This document shows positions 19,948 through 29,615 of a DNA stretch of 64,000 nucleotides, one piece after another. The translations under genes and the position numbers were made by a program. The stretch is from Anthracocystis setariae. Its lineage: Eukaryota > Basidiomycota > Ustilaginomycetes > Ustilaginales > Ustilaginaceae. The notes beneath the pieces are model-generated. The model worked only from the letters and a program-made list of their open reading frames with translations, searched no databases and was not told where the DNA came from. The stretch is taken from NCBI GenBank assembly GCA_928724745.1, contig CAKMXJ010000037.1:930001-994000 (forward strand). The letters are read 5' to 3'. How positions within the stretch are numbered: position 1 is the first letter of the stretch; every line of letters starts with the position of its first letter.

Positions 19948-20008
19948 CAAGGATGTGAGGAGAACTACCGTCGAACGAGGAAGGGGAGGGGAGGAGAGGA
20001 GAAAGGTT

Positions 20009-21136
20009 TCAGGACTGGGGAGACCAAGGCATCCACCTAGCTGAGGCTGACGCCCTCCGTGTGGGACTGTTGTTGCTGTTGTTGTTGTGTTGATGGAGAA
20101 GAGGAGGCAATTCATTCTGATCGAGAAGGTCGTAGCTATCACCCATTGCTTGACCGGCCTTAACTGTATGCCTATTCGCCGCTCCACCACCACCGCCACC
20201 CATGAGTCTGTTGCGGAGACTGCTGCTACCACCACCGCCACCGCCGCCTTGCATTGCGACCGCCTGTTGTGCGCCGAACGATCCTCTCGGACTTCGCGTC
20301 TGCATCATCACATTATTGTTGCTGTTATTATTGTCGTCGTCACTGCTATTATTGCTACTCGACGATGGACTGGAGGTGACACCGATGGCGGTGGCGGCGT
20401 CGAGGGCGGCGAGTTGAGATTCCAACTGTCGTCGACGATGCATGGCTTCCTCTCGTTTCCTCTGGTCGAGCGAGGGCGGGATCGAGTAGTAGGCTTGAGT
20501 GCTCGAAGGCGGCGGCGGCGGTGCTGCTGCTTTGGATTCCAGAAACGTCTTGGCGCTGGCGATGGCTACGGGCGCGTAAGTCTTGACCAGGTTGCCAAAC
20601 AGCGAGATGGGCGCTTGCGCTGGATTGTGCTGCGTCGGAGGTGCCGGTGCACTGCCCATGCCCGGTGGCTTGTGTCTAGCCTCCTTGGCCGGTGTACCCG
20701 CCGGCGCCGGTGCTTGCGGCTCTGTGGATCCCAGCGATGCACTCCAAAGTCCACCCAATGTGGCATCCAGCTTGGCGCGCAGCGAACTCTTGCCGTCATC
20801 GATCAAGGCGTCGATCTGTTGCTGGTTCTTGTGCAGGAACGGATGGAGGTGATTGACATACACATAGGTGGCGCCTCGGGTTTGGGGTGCAACAAGCCAG
20901 ATGTTAAAGATGAGTCGGATCTCGTAGTAGAACGGAAGCCAAGACCAAAGGAAGCCGAACAGAGTCTCGATGAGCGTCCAACAAGCAAATACGGACCAGT
21001 AGACGAGCCAGACTTCCATCTCGGCCAGAGACGTGGCCGAGCTGGTGACGGCTTTGTAGGACGAGTATAGCGGGTAGACGAGCGTGGCCGCAGCGTTGAG
21101 GGCCAGGGTAGGCAGGTGAAAGAGTATCATCGCCAT
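20009..21136 (-). CDS. REEP/Yop1 (TB2/DP1/HVA22) family ER-shaping membrane protein
   Basis: The protein has 375 residues from the ATG at 21136. Residues about 15-112 form the TB2/DP1/HVA22 domain: LVYPLYSSYKA, then MEVWLVYWSVFACWTLIETLF, then LPFYYEIRLIFNIWLVAPQTRGATYVYVNHLHPFL. This double hairpin inserts into the outer leaflet and curves tubular ER. The rest is a long low-complexity tail rich in Ser, Asn, Gly and Ala, with a stretch of glycines, so it is about twice the length of yeast Yop1 (180 residues) and closer to plant HVA22 or REEP1-4 layouts. The tail contains several trinucleotide-type coding repeats (Asn/Ser and Gly runs), which may vary between strains. It converges on the Zn2Cys6 gene 157 bp away. 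Confidence 0.88.
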   Translation of the reverse strand: MAMILFHLPTLALNAAATLVYPLYSSYKAVTSSATSLAEMEVWLVYWSVFACWTLIETLFGFLWSWLPFYYEIRLIFNIWLVAPQTRGATYVYVNHLHPFLHKNQQQIDALIDDGKSSLRAKLDATLGGLWSASLGSTEPQAPAPAGTPAKEARHKPPGMGSAPAPPTQHNPAQAPISLFGNLVKTYAPVAIASAKTFLESKAAAPPPPPSSTQAYYSIPPSLDQRKREEAMHRRRQLESQLAALDAATAIGVTSSPSSSSNNSSDDDNNNSNNNVMMQTRSPRGSFGAQQAVAMQGGGGGGGSSSLRNRLMGGGGGGAANRHTVKAGQAMGDSYDLLDQNELPPLLHQHNNNSNNSPTRRASASARWMPWSPQS

Positions 21137-22372
21137 GCTGGGCTAGATGTGGAACCCACTCCGCAGCGATAAGCTGGTTGGGGGGGGGAAAAGTGGCGTG
21201 CAAGCAGCACTTGCTCGAGAGGCTAAGGCGAGGCGAAAGCAGATGGTGGTGAGGACGACGTGAGTTGCTGAGCGGTGGAAGGATCGGTGTTGGATCAAGA
21301 GAAGCCTGAGCAGAGCGCGGGTGATCGGATGTGAAAGCGAGCGACAAGTGATAAAGCCGTACAGTGTAGTCGGCAACGCCAAGTGAGTCTCAGATTCGGA
21401 TTCGGAGTTGGGATTTCGCCGCTTTCGATAGAAGCTCTTCTTCTTCTTCTTCTTCTTCTTCTTCTTCTTCCGCTAGCGGCTGTTGCTGCTGCCGATGTTG
21501 TTGGTGGTGGTGGCGGAGGTGGAGATGGGAACTGTGGTAGTGTGGGTGACGGTTGATGGTGGTGGTGGAATCCCGACAGCCTCTTGTCTCAAAAGTCACC
21601 AAAAGAATTCAGGGTCAGACCGACGAACTGGGCAGCGCAGTGATCTAAGCAGCAGAGCACGAGCACCGTGACGAATCAGGGCTGACTGTCTGATAAATTT
21701 ATTTTGACAGCTTAGACCACGCTCCACAGCTCAGCACGGCAGCATAGAAAAGACGCAGTACAGTAATTCATTAAAAAAAACCAAAACCAAAACCCACAGA
21801 AAAAAAAGGGTGGGTGACAGGCAAAGATAGGGTCAAATTCCAGTGCGGTGGTGTCAAGATGCAGCTACCGCACACTCGTTAAGTACAGTACTGTATTTTG
21901 CCTGCGCTGCACACGACCCTGAGCTGAGCTGAATTGAGTTGAGATGCGCGCGTCTTTGCTGCTCAGGCCGCGTCGCAGAAATTCAAATTAGACCCCTGTA
22001 AGCTGTCTCGCAATCTGCTGCTACTACTTTGCTCTGCCTTCTCACCGCGCCGACAGTCATATAGGGTCTGTTCATACCCAAATTGGATTGGAATGTGAGA
22101 CATGTCAAAGGTTCAGACATTGGCAAGAGGCCCATTGCGGACATTGCACACATCAAACCAAACCAAGCTAAGGGCCATGTTCAAACGATGCATGCCGTCT
22201 ATCAGCCATGTCAGCCATACCAAGCTCACAAACCTCATGCTGTCACAAACAACAGACAAAGTAATAATATAATGGTCACAGTGATTGAAAAATGGGCGCT
22301 TACTGTACATGCTCGACACCATTTTACGGCGCAACTGAACGTGCGCTTGAAATCTGAGCCTCAATTCTGCTC
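21137..22372. other. Intergenic region with G9 tract and CTT repeat
   Basis: This 1.2-kb stretch holds the upstream region of the Yop1-like gene and the 3' side of the esterase gene. A G9 run lies at 21180-21188, a CTT repeat at 21437-21470, and GTACTGTAC-type words near 21756 and 21884-21895. A Glu-rich frame across the CTT repeat is an artefact of the repeat. No gene is seen. Confidence 0.55.
21437..21470. repeat. (CTT)n microsatellite
   Basis: About eleven CTT units some 300 bp upstream of the Yop1-like start codon; read on the minus strand it would encode a poly-Glu run, but there is no supporting gene around it. Confidence 0.9.
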
Positions 22373-24388
22373 TCAGAGTTCATCCCTTTTGCTGCTCCAA
22401 TCCGACTTATATCTGTCGTGATCATAACTGCCGCTTCGCGAGTCCATCAGCAGCTGCATACCTTGCTCGCGATACGTGTCTGGCCTCACAAAACTGCCGC
22501 GTCCCAGCCCATCGTTCACCCATGCCACGCTTGCACGATCACCATCAGCCTCGTACTTGGGCCAGTACGGCGACTTGGTGTTGCACACCTTACCCTGCTT
22601 CAGCGCCGCATTGGGGTCACCGCTGGCAACAAAGCTGATCCAGTAGCTCGCCATGTCGTTGGCTAGCTCAACGTCCTTGGCCAGAGGTCCCAGTGCGTTC
22701 TGTGTGTCGAGCGGGTTTCGCAAGGTGGACGATACCTCTTGAAAGTGCTGTGCGCCGCCCGTGATGAATTGCTTATACGCCAGTTGATCAAACGTTGAAA
22801 CGTAGACGGGCTTGTTTGACGCGCGCGAGAGCTGCTCAGCGGCTTGTCGACGAGCACCGATCATGATCAGATCACCAAAGATCGTCGCCGAGCGACGGTC
22901 GTTGCTCCCAGACACTTTTCGAGGCGGTAACAAGCCGGCGCCAGCCTGGTACGGCGCCCAGATGTCTTCGTTGTCCGGATAGATGCGACCAAGGTCCGAT
23001 CTGAGATCGTCCGTCACCCATCCATCGGGAAGATACTGCCTCGCATTGATGGCGTTGATGATGTCGTCCGTATTGTTGACACCGTACGTGCCGAATGAAA
23101 TCCCCTCGTCCAGGTTGTTGTTAAGCAGAACGCTGACGTCCTTGACGAATTCTTTGTTCAGGAAAGACCTTTGCAGATCCTTGGCCACGAGATCGCCATC
23201 CACCTTCGGCCGGAACGGATTGACAAGCAAGTTTGCATTCAGGTTCTTGACGCACCATTGCTTGATTGTTTCCAGAGACATCTGTCGCAGGCAATCGAGC
23301 GAGTTGGAGCTTCCGTTTCCAGCGCCGCATCCCGCATAGTTGGCAAGCGAAGACCACAATTGGTTGGCGGTGGCGTTGTTCTCGATCGTGGGTAGCGATG
23401 TAGCCCAATAGCCGCTCTGTACGACTGCGGATCGGAAGAGCTTGTCGTCCCTGCCACCATACGCCGACAGCTGGAACAGCATGCTCGCGCCACCTGCCGA
23501 CTCGCCGACGATCGTAACCTTGTCCTTATCGCCACCAAACGACTCGATGTTCTCGCGGATCCAATTGAGAGCCAATCTCTGGTCGTACAGCCCCAGGTTT
23601 TGGATCCCTGCCCTCTCCGCCTCGTCTCCAGCGGGGAATCCGAGAACTCCCAAACGATAATTGAGGCTAACAAAAATGATCGGTTGCTCCAATTCGACAG
23701 ACTTGTCCACGATAAAGCTTCCATTGTATCGCTTGTCTGCGGACCCGCCGTAAGCGAATGCTCCACCGTGGATCCATACATATACGGGCAGCTTGGATCC
23801 CTGATCCTGCGACACGCCCGCAGGTCGCACTACGTTGAGCGTCAGACACGATTCGCCCAACTTGTACGTGACGTAGGGTGGATCGTAGTCGTCATCAGTT
23901 CCCACACCAAAGCACGTCTCCGAATAGCGTTTGGCGGAACGAACATCTTGCCAGCTCTGGTTGTACGTTCGAGGCCGTTGGAATCGCAGATCGTCGACAG
24001 GCTGTTGTGCGTAGGGGATGCCGAGGAAGGCTTCTTGGGTGTGATTCGTACCGAAGCCTGACAGCGTTGCCGATGCTGGGATGGGCGCGATGGTGATGCC
24101 GGCGTAAGAGCCGTTTTGGAGTTGGACGATGGGATCGTCGGGGTATACGGGGATCGGATTTATAAAGTTGCCGAGGTTGGTGCAGTCGGTGCAGTCGGCT
24201 GTGTTGTTGTTGTTGATGATGATGATGGCTGGTTCGGTGTTGTTGTCAGCATTGACTGCAGCGATCGAGCGAGCCAAGTGCAGTGATTCGGTCTCGCCGG
24301 AGGCGAACCAAGGGAGAGCGCTAGTCGAATCTGGGAGGAGCAAGCTGAACGCCGCAATCACGGGTGCTAGCTGGGAGATGAGCTTCAT
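22373..24388 (-). CDS. Secreted type-B carboxylesterase/lipase
   Basis: This 671-residue alpha/beta hydrolase of the carboxylesterase type-B family (cholinesterase/lipase-like) cleaves carboxylic esters. The signal peptide covers about residues 1-24. The oxyanion-hole motif is WIHGGAF at 205-211, the nucleophile is S297 in VGESAGGAS, the acidic residue is E428 in NNNLDEGIS, and the histidine is H548 in GGAQHFQEV. The N-terminal NCxx region of typical family members is preceded here by a 60-residue Asn/Asp-rich insert with a CTDC pair. Several N-x-S/T sites fit secretion. The C-terminus is slightly longer than the usual 550-600 residues. Natural substrate unknown; smuts secrete related esterases and lipases. 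Confidence 0.92.
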   Translation of the reverse strand: MKLISQLAPVIAAFSLLLPDSTSALPWFASGETESLHLARSIAAVNADNNTEPAIIIINNNNTADCTDCTNLGNFINPIPVYPDDPIVQLQNGSYAGITIAPIPASATLSGFGTNHTQEAFLGIPYAQQPVDDLRFQRPRTYNQSWQDVRSAKRYSETCFGVGTDDDYDPPYVTYKLGESCLTLNVVRPAGVSQDQGSKLPVYVWIHGGAFAYGGSADKRYNGSFIVDKSVELEQPIIFVSLNYRLGVLGFPAGDEAERAGIQNLGLYDQRLALNWIRENIESFGGDKDKVTIVGESAGGASMLFQLSAYGGRDDKLFRSAVVQSGYWATSLPTIENNATANQLWSSLANYAGCGAGNGSSNSLDCLRQMSLETIKQWCVKNLNANLLVNPFRPKVDGDLVAKDLQRSFLNKEFVKDVSVLLNNNLDEGISFGTYGVNNTDDIINAINARQYLPDGWVTDDLRSDLGRIYPDNEDIWAPYQAGAGLLPPRKVSGSNDRRSATIFGDLIMIGARRQAAEQLSRASNKPVYVSTFDQLAYKQFITGGAQHFQEVSSTLRNPLDTQNALGPLAKDVELANDMASYWISFVASGDPNAALKQGKVCNTKSPYWPKYEADGDRASVAWVNDGLGRGSFVRPDTYREQGMQLLMDSRSGSYDHDRYKSDWSSKRDEL

Positions 24389-25452
24389 TCTGGTTGAAGC
24401 TCTTTGAAAGTCGGATCAAGGCGTACATGATCATGAAGAGGGCGATAGCGATCAGAGTGTTGTTCTATATAATGTGTGGCCGGGGCTGAGGCCAAAGCTC
24501 TTGCGATCATCTTCAAGTACGGTTTGCATGTCGTGAAAGTATATTCACCGGTCATTCATGCTCTGAACACTTGCATCAATCCCTGCTTGGCTACTGCACT
24601 CTCCGTGAAGGCAGAGTCTCCGGCAGTACCAGCTCCACCGACGAATAGCCATTCGCTTCCGCACGTTGACAAGCCAGGGGCGATCAACAAGAGCTGATTA
24701 CTGTAGTGTCATGCAATGCGAGGGTGTAGGAGGATTCTGCCACTTGGGCCTAGCGCAACCTCCCTTGTCAGATGGCGAGGTGCGCGATGTGAGTGTATTG
24801 CAGCAATGCAGTAGCATGCTCCTCTCAACTGTGGACTCGCCCGCAGCATTGTCGCAGAAGCCCGCGCACGCACGGAAAACCGGCTTCGAATCGAGTCTAC
24901 GATCCGAAGACGACCACCGCACCGAATAGAGTCTTAGACGGACGCCAACCGGCAAACCGAACAAGCAGCATGCTAAGCGAATTGGTCACTCTTTGCGGTA
25001 ATCCTGAAAGTGAACCGCCAAAACTTGACAGCATTCCCTCACGAAATCCGCCTAGCAAGCGTCGGAATTCGCCGACTAGACCCTTGGGGTGCGGCCAATT
25101 AATTTGTTTCGTGCTGTAAATGGCAGTGTGTGCATATCGCGCGGCGGGTCTCAGCTTGCTCAGCGCAATGTGCCCTAAGAGCTAGGGCTTGCTTCCAGAC
25201 CCAATTTCTACCTTGTTTGAGTCGGATCTGATTCAGCATTCCAACGGCTTGTCCGAAGCAAGACACACGAGGGCGACTGCTGTCTGTCTGGCAGAAGGTC
25301 CTCGCGCTTCCAAGGGATTGGTGTGACATGCCATCAAGGCAAAGCCTACTGTTGTGCAGCGGTAGTAAACAAGATACAAATACACATTGCCAACAACACT
25401 CTCAAAGACGACGATGCAAGATAGGTACAAGTTACTGGGGTTCTATCGACCA
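24389..25452. other. Intergenic region, no gene seen
   Basis: About 1.1 kb between the esterase start and the SNF8 stop. Only short frames without domain content are present. Confidence 0.6.
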
Positions 25453-26313
25453 TTATGCCGTAGGTAGTGATGTCAAAGAGTAGTACCTTGGTGGGAAAAT
25501 CTGTTCGTCGATCCAAAGCATTCCCTCTCTCAACGACATGTTCTCCAACACGGCACGTGCTCTGTCCCTCGACCAGCCTCGTTCCTTTTGACGCGCCACC
25601 AGCAATTCTTCCGTCAAGAAAGGCAGTTCCGAATCGACATTGCCCGCTACCGCCGTCGAAGACAACAACATGCCGAGTACGACCATCGTATCCGTATCCA
25701 ACTCCCTCGGTACGCTTCTGACCATCTTCTGACCGCCATCACCCAGCGAAAACACTTCATACCCACAACCAAGAGGCGCGAGCATCTTGATACTCCTTAC
25801 AATATCCTCCTCCGTGATCTCGGATATCGCCTCAGCCGTCTGGCCCTTACCCTTGCCCGATGCCGTACTTGGCTTCGACCCCGCACCCCCCGTCCGCAAC
25901 CTGGTGACTCTGCGAATGAGATCATCCATAGCGATCACACCGCCATTGCTGCTGCGCGTACTGACGCAGACATCAATTATCTGCACTCCAAGCTCGTACT
26001 GCCAATCACCCAGTCCTAGCATGTCGCTCCACAACCCGGCAAGCCCTCCACCGGAACGCCCGGGCGTGGACGACGACAGCGGATCGACACCGATACTGTA
26101 GCACATTTTCTGGAACGCATGGCGAAACTCGGCGTTCTTGCGAATCTCATTTCGGTGTTGCGACGAGAACTGGCGCAGCGAGGTGGAGAAGAGGTCGAGT
26201 TGTTGTCGAAGCTCGTTGAGTTGGGATGCGGTGAGGTCGTTGCCGAGGTTGTTATAGGCTGAAGACGAATGAAGCGAGCGGTCGAGTGCGGCGATTCCAG
26301 GTCCGCGACGCAT
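25453..26313 (-). CDS. SNF8: ESCRT-II subunit SNF8/VPS22
   Basis: SNF8 is the EAP30-type subunit of ESCRT-II, which with VPS25 and VPS36 sorts ubiquitinated cargo into multivesicular bodies. The protein has 286 residues from the ATG at 26313, whose MRRGPGIAALDR opening is the conserved family N-terminus. The helical hairpin follows (LNELRQQLDLFSTSLRQFSSQHRNEIRKN), then FRHAFQKMCYSIGVDPL, the first winged helix (YELGVQIIDVCV..R..NGG.I.MDDL) and the second, ending in RDRARAVLENMSLREGMLWIDEQ. A Gly/Ser/Lys insert near 150-170 is specific to this protein. An upstream extension of the frame to 26436 is not conserved. Divergent from the UBAC2/DSC2-like gene, 305 bp apart. Confidence 0.95.
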   Translation of the reverse strand: MRRGPGIAALDRSLHSSSAYNNLGNDLTASQLNELRQQLDLFSTSLRQFSSQHRNEIRKNAEFRHAFQKMCYSIGVDPLSSSTPGRSGGGLAGLWSDMLGLGDWQYELGVQIIDVCVSTRSSNGGVIAMDDLIRRVTRLRTGGAGSKPSTASGKGKGQTAEAISEITEEDIVRSIKMLAPLGCGYEVFSLGDGGQKMVRSVPRELDTDTMVVLGMLLSSTAVAGNVDSELPFLTEELLVARQKERGWSRDRARAVLENMSLREGMLWIDEQIFPPRYYSLTSLPTA

Positions 26314-26618
26314 GCTGTGTGAATGATCTACAATGCAATCCGTCACAGTGGGGATGCTTCGGAGTCTGATGGGAGAGAGAGAAGAGAGAGAGGTGAATGA
26401 TAGCATGTTAAGGTGAAACTCCACATGAGCGTGCACGGACTCAAAGCCCGAATTCCGACCCAGAAAAATTGGAGCGTGTGTTGGATCGGCGCTATTCGAT
26501 GGTCACGACGTCCTTGCTCCAAATCAATCCTCGCTTTTACGGACGATCTTGGACTCTGGAGCATTCACATACGCAATCACTCTTTGCTCCGCTGGTCGGA
26601 ACACAAGACGATGCCAAC

Positions 26619-27701
26619 ATGGTCGCCGGCTTCGCCCATGCGCCAATCACCAAGGGCATCCTCGTCACCATTTCAATCACCTCGGTCCTCGTCTCGCTCT
26701 TCCAACTGAAACCGTTCCTTCACCTTCAGATATACCCACACATCGCGGTCCATCACCACTGGTATCGCCCAATATCGCAGCATCTCGCCTTCACAAACTC
26801 GTCCGAGCTCTTCCTGGCACTGCTCTTGTTCTACAATGTCGGGGTCAAGGTGGAGAGAACTTTTGGAACGTACAAGTTCGCCGGGTTTTTGGTCATCACG
26901 ACTGTGCTATCCACCGCACTGCAGTTGCTTTTCTTTGCGGTGACTTGGTTCATCTGGCTCCAGTACTTTCCGAATATCGAAGTTACGAGACTCGAGAAAC
27001 GTGGGCAGCAAAGTTGGCTTGCGAATGGAGCCACTCCCGCGGGACCCTGGACGCCACTCTTTGCGGTCCTCTACCAATACCACTGCACCGTCCCGCACCT
27101 ATGGTCCATCCGCGTTGGTGTCGTCGAACTTACCGACAAACACATCCAAACCTACTCGCTCGCCACGCTGCTCGCCCTCTCCCAGCCGACATCAACCGTG
27201 TTCGTCGCCAGTCTCGGCATACTCGTGTCGTGCCTGTATCGCTCGAGTGTGCGGTTGCAGCGGTATCGACTACCGTTGCGACTATATCGCGTATTGAGTC
27301 TGCTCCTGTCGGGTTGGATCGGCTCGACGCGGCTGCCACAACGTTCGTGGCGGCCAGAGTATCCGGAACGCCGCACACTCGCTGCGCGCAAGGCTAGGGT
27401 CGCACAGCATAACGAAGCAGTCGCCAATGCAAATAGTACCACAGCCGCTCTTGGAATGCCCAGAATCGCCAGTCTGCTTCGTCGTCGAACAGCACCAGCA
27501 CCAACTCCAGCGTCAGTTCAAAATGCCGCACCTAGAGGCGCAGCGGGCCTGGCGTTGGACGGTGTCGATGCGAGTGTGGGTGATAGGGTCGGTGGGTGGA
27601 ACGATGTACCCCCGCCAACGTCAAGAGAGGGACTAGACAGGTGGCAGAGTGACCAAGTTGTTGCCGCTTTGCACGGAACAGGTAACGCTCCAGATCCATA
27701 G
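26619..27701 (+). CDS. Rhomboid-like ER membrane protein, UBAC2/DSC2 family, without clear UBA domain
   Basis: The protein has 360 residues from the ATG at 26619, chosen because MVAGFAHAPITKGILVT corresponds to the conserved family opening. Hydrophobic segments follow in rhomboid order: ITKGILVTISITSVLVSLF, the WYRPISQHLAF loop, ELFLALLLFYNVGVKVERTFGTYKFAGF, a long segment near 110-130, then TPLFAVLYQYHCTVP and a final pair. These match human UBAC2 (APVFALFVPFYCSIP region). No catalytic GxSG/His dyad is seen, as expected for a pseudoprotease. UBAC2 and fungal DSC2 serve in ER/Golgi ubiquitin-ligase complexes. Both normally end in a UBA domain, yet here the tail (RWQSDQVVAALHGTGN) is only a remnant at best. 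The tail before it is Ala/Arg/Pro-rich and disordered. Confidence 0.75.
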   Translation: MVAGFAHAPITKGILVTISITSVLVSLFQLKPFLHLQIYPHIAVHHHWYRPISQHLAFTNSSELFLALLLFYNVGVKVERTFGTYKFAGFLVITTVLSTALQLLFFAVTWFIWLQYFPNIEVTRLEKRGQQSWLANGATPAGPWTPLFAVLYQYHCTVPHLWSIRVGVVELTDKHIQTYSLATLLALSQPTSTVFVASLGILVSCLYRSSVRLQRYRLPLRLYRVLSLLLSGWIGSTRLPQRSWRPEYPERRTLAARKARVAQHNEAVANANSTTAALGMPRIASLLRRRTAPAPTPASVQNAAPRGAAGLALDGVDASVGDRVGGWNDVPPPTSREGLDRWQSDQVVAALHGTGNAPDP

Positions 27702-27715
27702 CTCTCGCCCTCGTT

Positions 27716-27730
27716 TTTTTTTTTTTTTTT
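27716..27730. repeat. Poly-T tract after the UBAC2-like gene
   Basis: A run of about 15 T just downstream of the stop codon, in the presumed 3' untranslated region. Confidence 0.8.
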
Positions 27731-27921
27731 GTTATTTTGCAATGGAATAGATGTTATGATTCGATAAATGCAATTTGTCACTCTTAGTATCGTCCAATAT
27801 GTGATCCTATCTGTTGAGCGATGGACGGTGATATGCAAGGTTGGATGGTGATTAGCACTACGTAGTTCACTCGATGTCTAGCGATTAGGTATGCATTGTT
27901 GGTCTGTGTTTGCACATGTAA

Positions 27922-28055
27922 GCGCTCTTGGCGTAGTGGTAGCGCGTGTCTCTCCTACCAGAAAGAAACATTCTCGTTCTCTCCTGTAGAACGTGCGTGG
28001 GATTATGCCTGTTGTTGCAAAGACGAGGTCGTGGGTTCGACCCCCACAGGGCGCT
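27922..28055 (+). tRNA. tRNA-Arg (anticodon CCU) with 62-nt intron
   Basis: Exon 27922-27957 and exon 28020-28055 fold into a 72-nt cloverleaf. The acceptor stem GCGCTCT (27922-27928) pairs with AGGGCGC (28048-28054), with one G-U. The D arm is GCGT-AGTGGTA-GCGC. The anticodon stem TGTCT (27947-27951) pairs with AGACG (28021-28025) around a CTCCTAA loop whose anticodon is CCT. The T arm is GTGGG-TTCGACC-CCCAC. The discriminator is T28055. The intron, 27958-28019, sits one base 3' of the anticodon, the canonical eukaryotic position, and contains a GGGA that could pair with TCCT of the anticodon loop. The mature body closely resembles yeast tRNA-Arg(CCU). It reads AGG codons. Confidence 0.92.
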
Positions 28056-28292
28056 CAAAGTATTTCTTTTACTTTTTTGCCTCCTTTCCGACTTGCTGTG
28101 AGTTTTATTTGCTTTTGGGATTCATTGCAGGAACGCCAACGCGATATTTACGGGTTCGGTGGGTGTTGGGTGTTGGACTTTGTTTTTGTGCGACATGTCA
28201 ATATTTAAATATGATTTGTTTCCACCCTCACCTTGTCTGTCACCATCATCGGCACCACAATCTCGGCATCAACTTTTGCAGCACCGCAGGTG

Positions 28293-29615
28293 ATGAGTGA
28301 ATCGGTTCAATCATGGCTATTTTCGCACTGCACCTGCTGCGCCTCAACCTCGCTTGCTGGCAACTACGACCTGAACGACCTCCCGTTCACGGCTGGTAAG
28401 CGCGTGCAGATCCTACGCTTTATGACGTTCCGCACCCGCACACAAGCGCGCGAAAGTGCCAAGGAGGTGTGGGCGCTGGTGGGGGATCGAACGCACTGTG
28501 TGGCGGCACGGGTGGCGGCGGTGGTGGTGGAGAGGTTGGAGGCGAAGCATGCGGTGATGGTATGTGAGTTGCGCGGGGCGTTGGTGAGTTTGACGAATGT
28601 GCGCGTGACGGTGGACAGGGTGAGGGTGGAGGTAGGCGGTGGCTTGCCGTATCGGGATGGGCAGTATGCGGTGGTGTTGGATGTTCGCGGTATGGAGGTG
28701 GTCGGGGCGTTGAAGGAGCACGTGTGGTTCGGTGGGGTTAGGTTGGTGACTAGTGCAAATGGGGTGCCCAAGGGGGCCGAGGAGAGGTGGGAGCGATTGA
28801 ATAGGTGGTTGCGGAAATGGGTTAGGTATAAGAATCTGCTTGAAAAAGCTAGCGACGAACACAGTAGCAGGAAGAGGAGGAAGGGGATACCCGATAGACA
28901 GGGAGAGGCCGAGGCGGAGAATCTACCAACTCCAGCACAGAGGATTCATGCCAAACCCGCACGTCCCGTACTCGCTTCAAATCAAACTCTCAACTCGAAC
29001 CAACCCGCCGCACCAGCGACGATGGAGGAAAAGAGCGAGGGGGAGAAGGGTCAGAGTCAGAGTCAGAGTCAGAGTCAGTCGCAAAGCGCGGATTTGCGCG
29101 GGCACGAATCGCAGCGTATTGCCAATTGGGACGACTTTGATCTAGATGTCGATCTGGATGACGTCGACGTGCCCGATCAGTGGCACGTTTCGGCTCCATC
29201 TTACACACCACCCGCACCCCCACCAGCGGCGGCACCTTGGCCACCAGCACCAATAGTAGAAGTAGAGGACAAGATACCCAACCTCGACCAATCGGTTTCA
29301 ACCGCACTCCAGGATACCCAGACGCAAACCGACTTGGACCCCGACGAATCCGGCCTGTCCGACTACGAACGTCAATCTAGACTCGAAAAGAGCAAGAGGA
29401 AGAGTAAGAGTAAGAGTAAGAGCAAACGCACGCCGCCTCAACTACCAGACGACAAAGACAAACCCCACTCGATCAAACGCCATCGACCCAACCCACCAGC
29501 CCAACCGGCATCCTCGCCATCACCATCGTTGTCTACATCAACACTGTCGTCACTAACACCAGCATCGATGTCGCAAAACAAGAGGAAACGTCAACAAGCG
29601 TTTGCCGCGCTGTAA
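28293..29615 (+). CDS. Candidate shelterin TPP1/Tpz1 (ACD) OB-fold telomere protein
   Basis: The protein has 440 residues from the ATG at 28293. Residues 1-165 fit the TPP1/Est3-type OB fold: an N-terminal VQSWLF (like the PWIREL motif), then KEVWALVGDRTHCVAARVA (like the LLVSDGTHSVRCLV strands), CELRGALVSLTNVRVTVDRV (like the FRGTEGRLLLLQDC strands), and QYAVVLDVRGMEVVG (like FYLQVDRFSLLP). The rest is disordered and includes an SQ-dipeptide repeat (DNA 29050-29080), an acidic patch DDFDLDVDLDDVDVPDQW that could be a partner-binding motif, and a KSKS repeat (29396-29425) before basic stretches. TPP1 proteins bind POT1 and recruit telomerase. The assignment rests on pattern only; another OB-fold protein such as an RMI1-like factor is the main alternative. 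It is convergent with RPL15. Confidence 0.6.
   Translation: MSESVQSWLFSHCTCCASTSLAGNYDLNDLPFTAGKRVQILRFMTFRTRTQARESAKEVWALVGDRTHCVAARVAAVVVERLEAKHAVMVCELRGALVSLTNVRVTVDRVRVEVGGGLPYRDGQYAVVLDVRGMEVVGALKEHVWFGGVRLVTSANGVPKGAEERWERLNRWLRKWVRYKNLLEKASDEHSSRKRRKGIPDRQGEAEAENLPTPAQRIHAKPARPVLASNQTLNSNQPAAPATMEEKSEGEKGQSQSQSQSQSQSADLRGHESQRIANWDDFDLDVDLDDVDVPDQWHVSAPSYTPPAPPPAAAPWPPAPIVEVEDKIPNLDQSVSTALQDTQTQTDLDPDESGLSDYERQSRLEKSKRKSKSKSKSKRTPPQLPDDKDKPHSIKRHRPNPPAQPASSPSPSLSTSTLSSLTPASMSQNKRKRQQAFAAL
29050..29080 (+). repeat. In-frame AGAGTC hexamer repeat (Ser-Gln)
   Basis: About five tandem AGAGTC units encoding alternating Ser and Gln inside the TPP1-like gene; likely a length-variable coding microsatellite. 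Confidence 0.85.

Noticed and set aside
21390..21602. His/Gln/Glu-rich minus-strand frame
   Set aside because: It arises from the CTT microsatellite and flanking simple sequence and has no conserved content.
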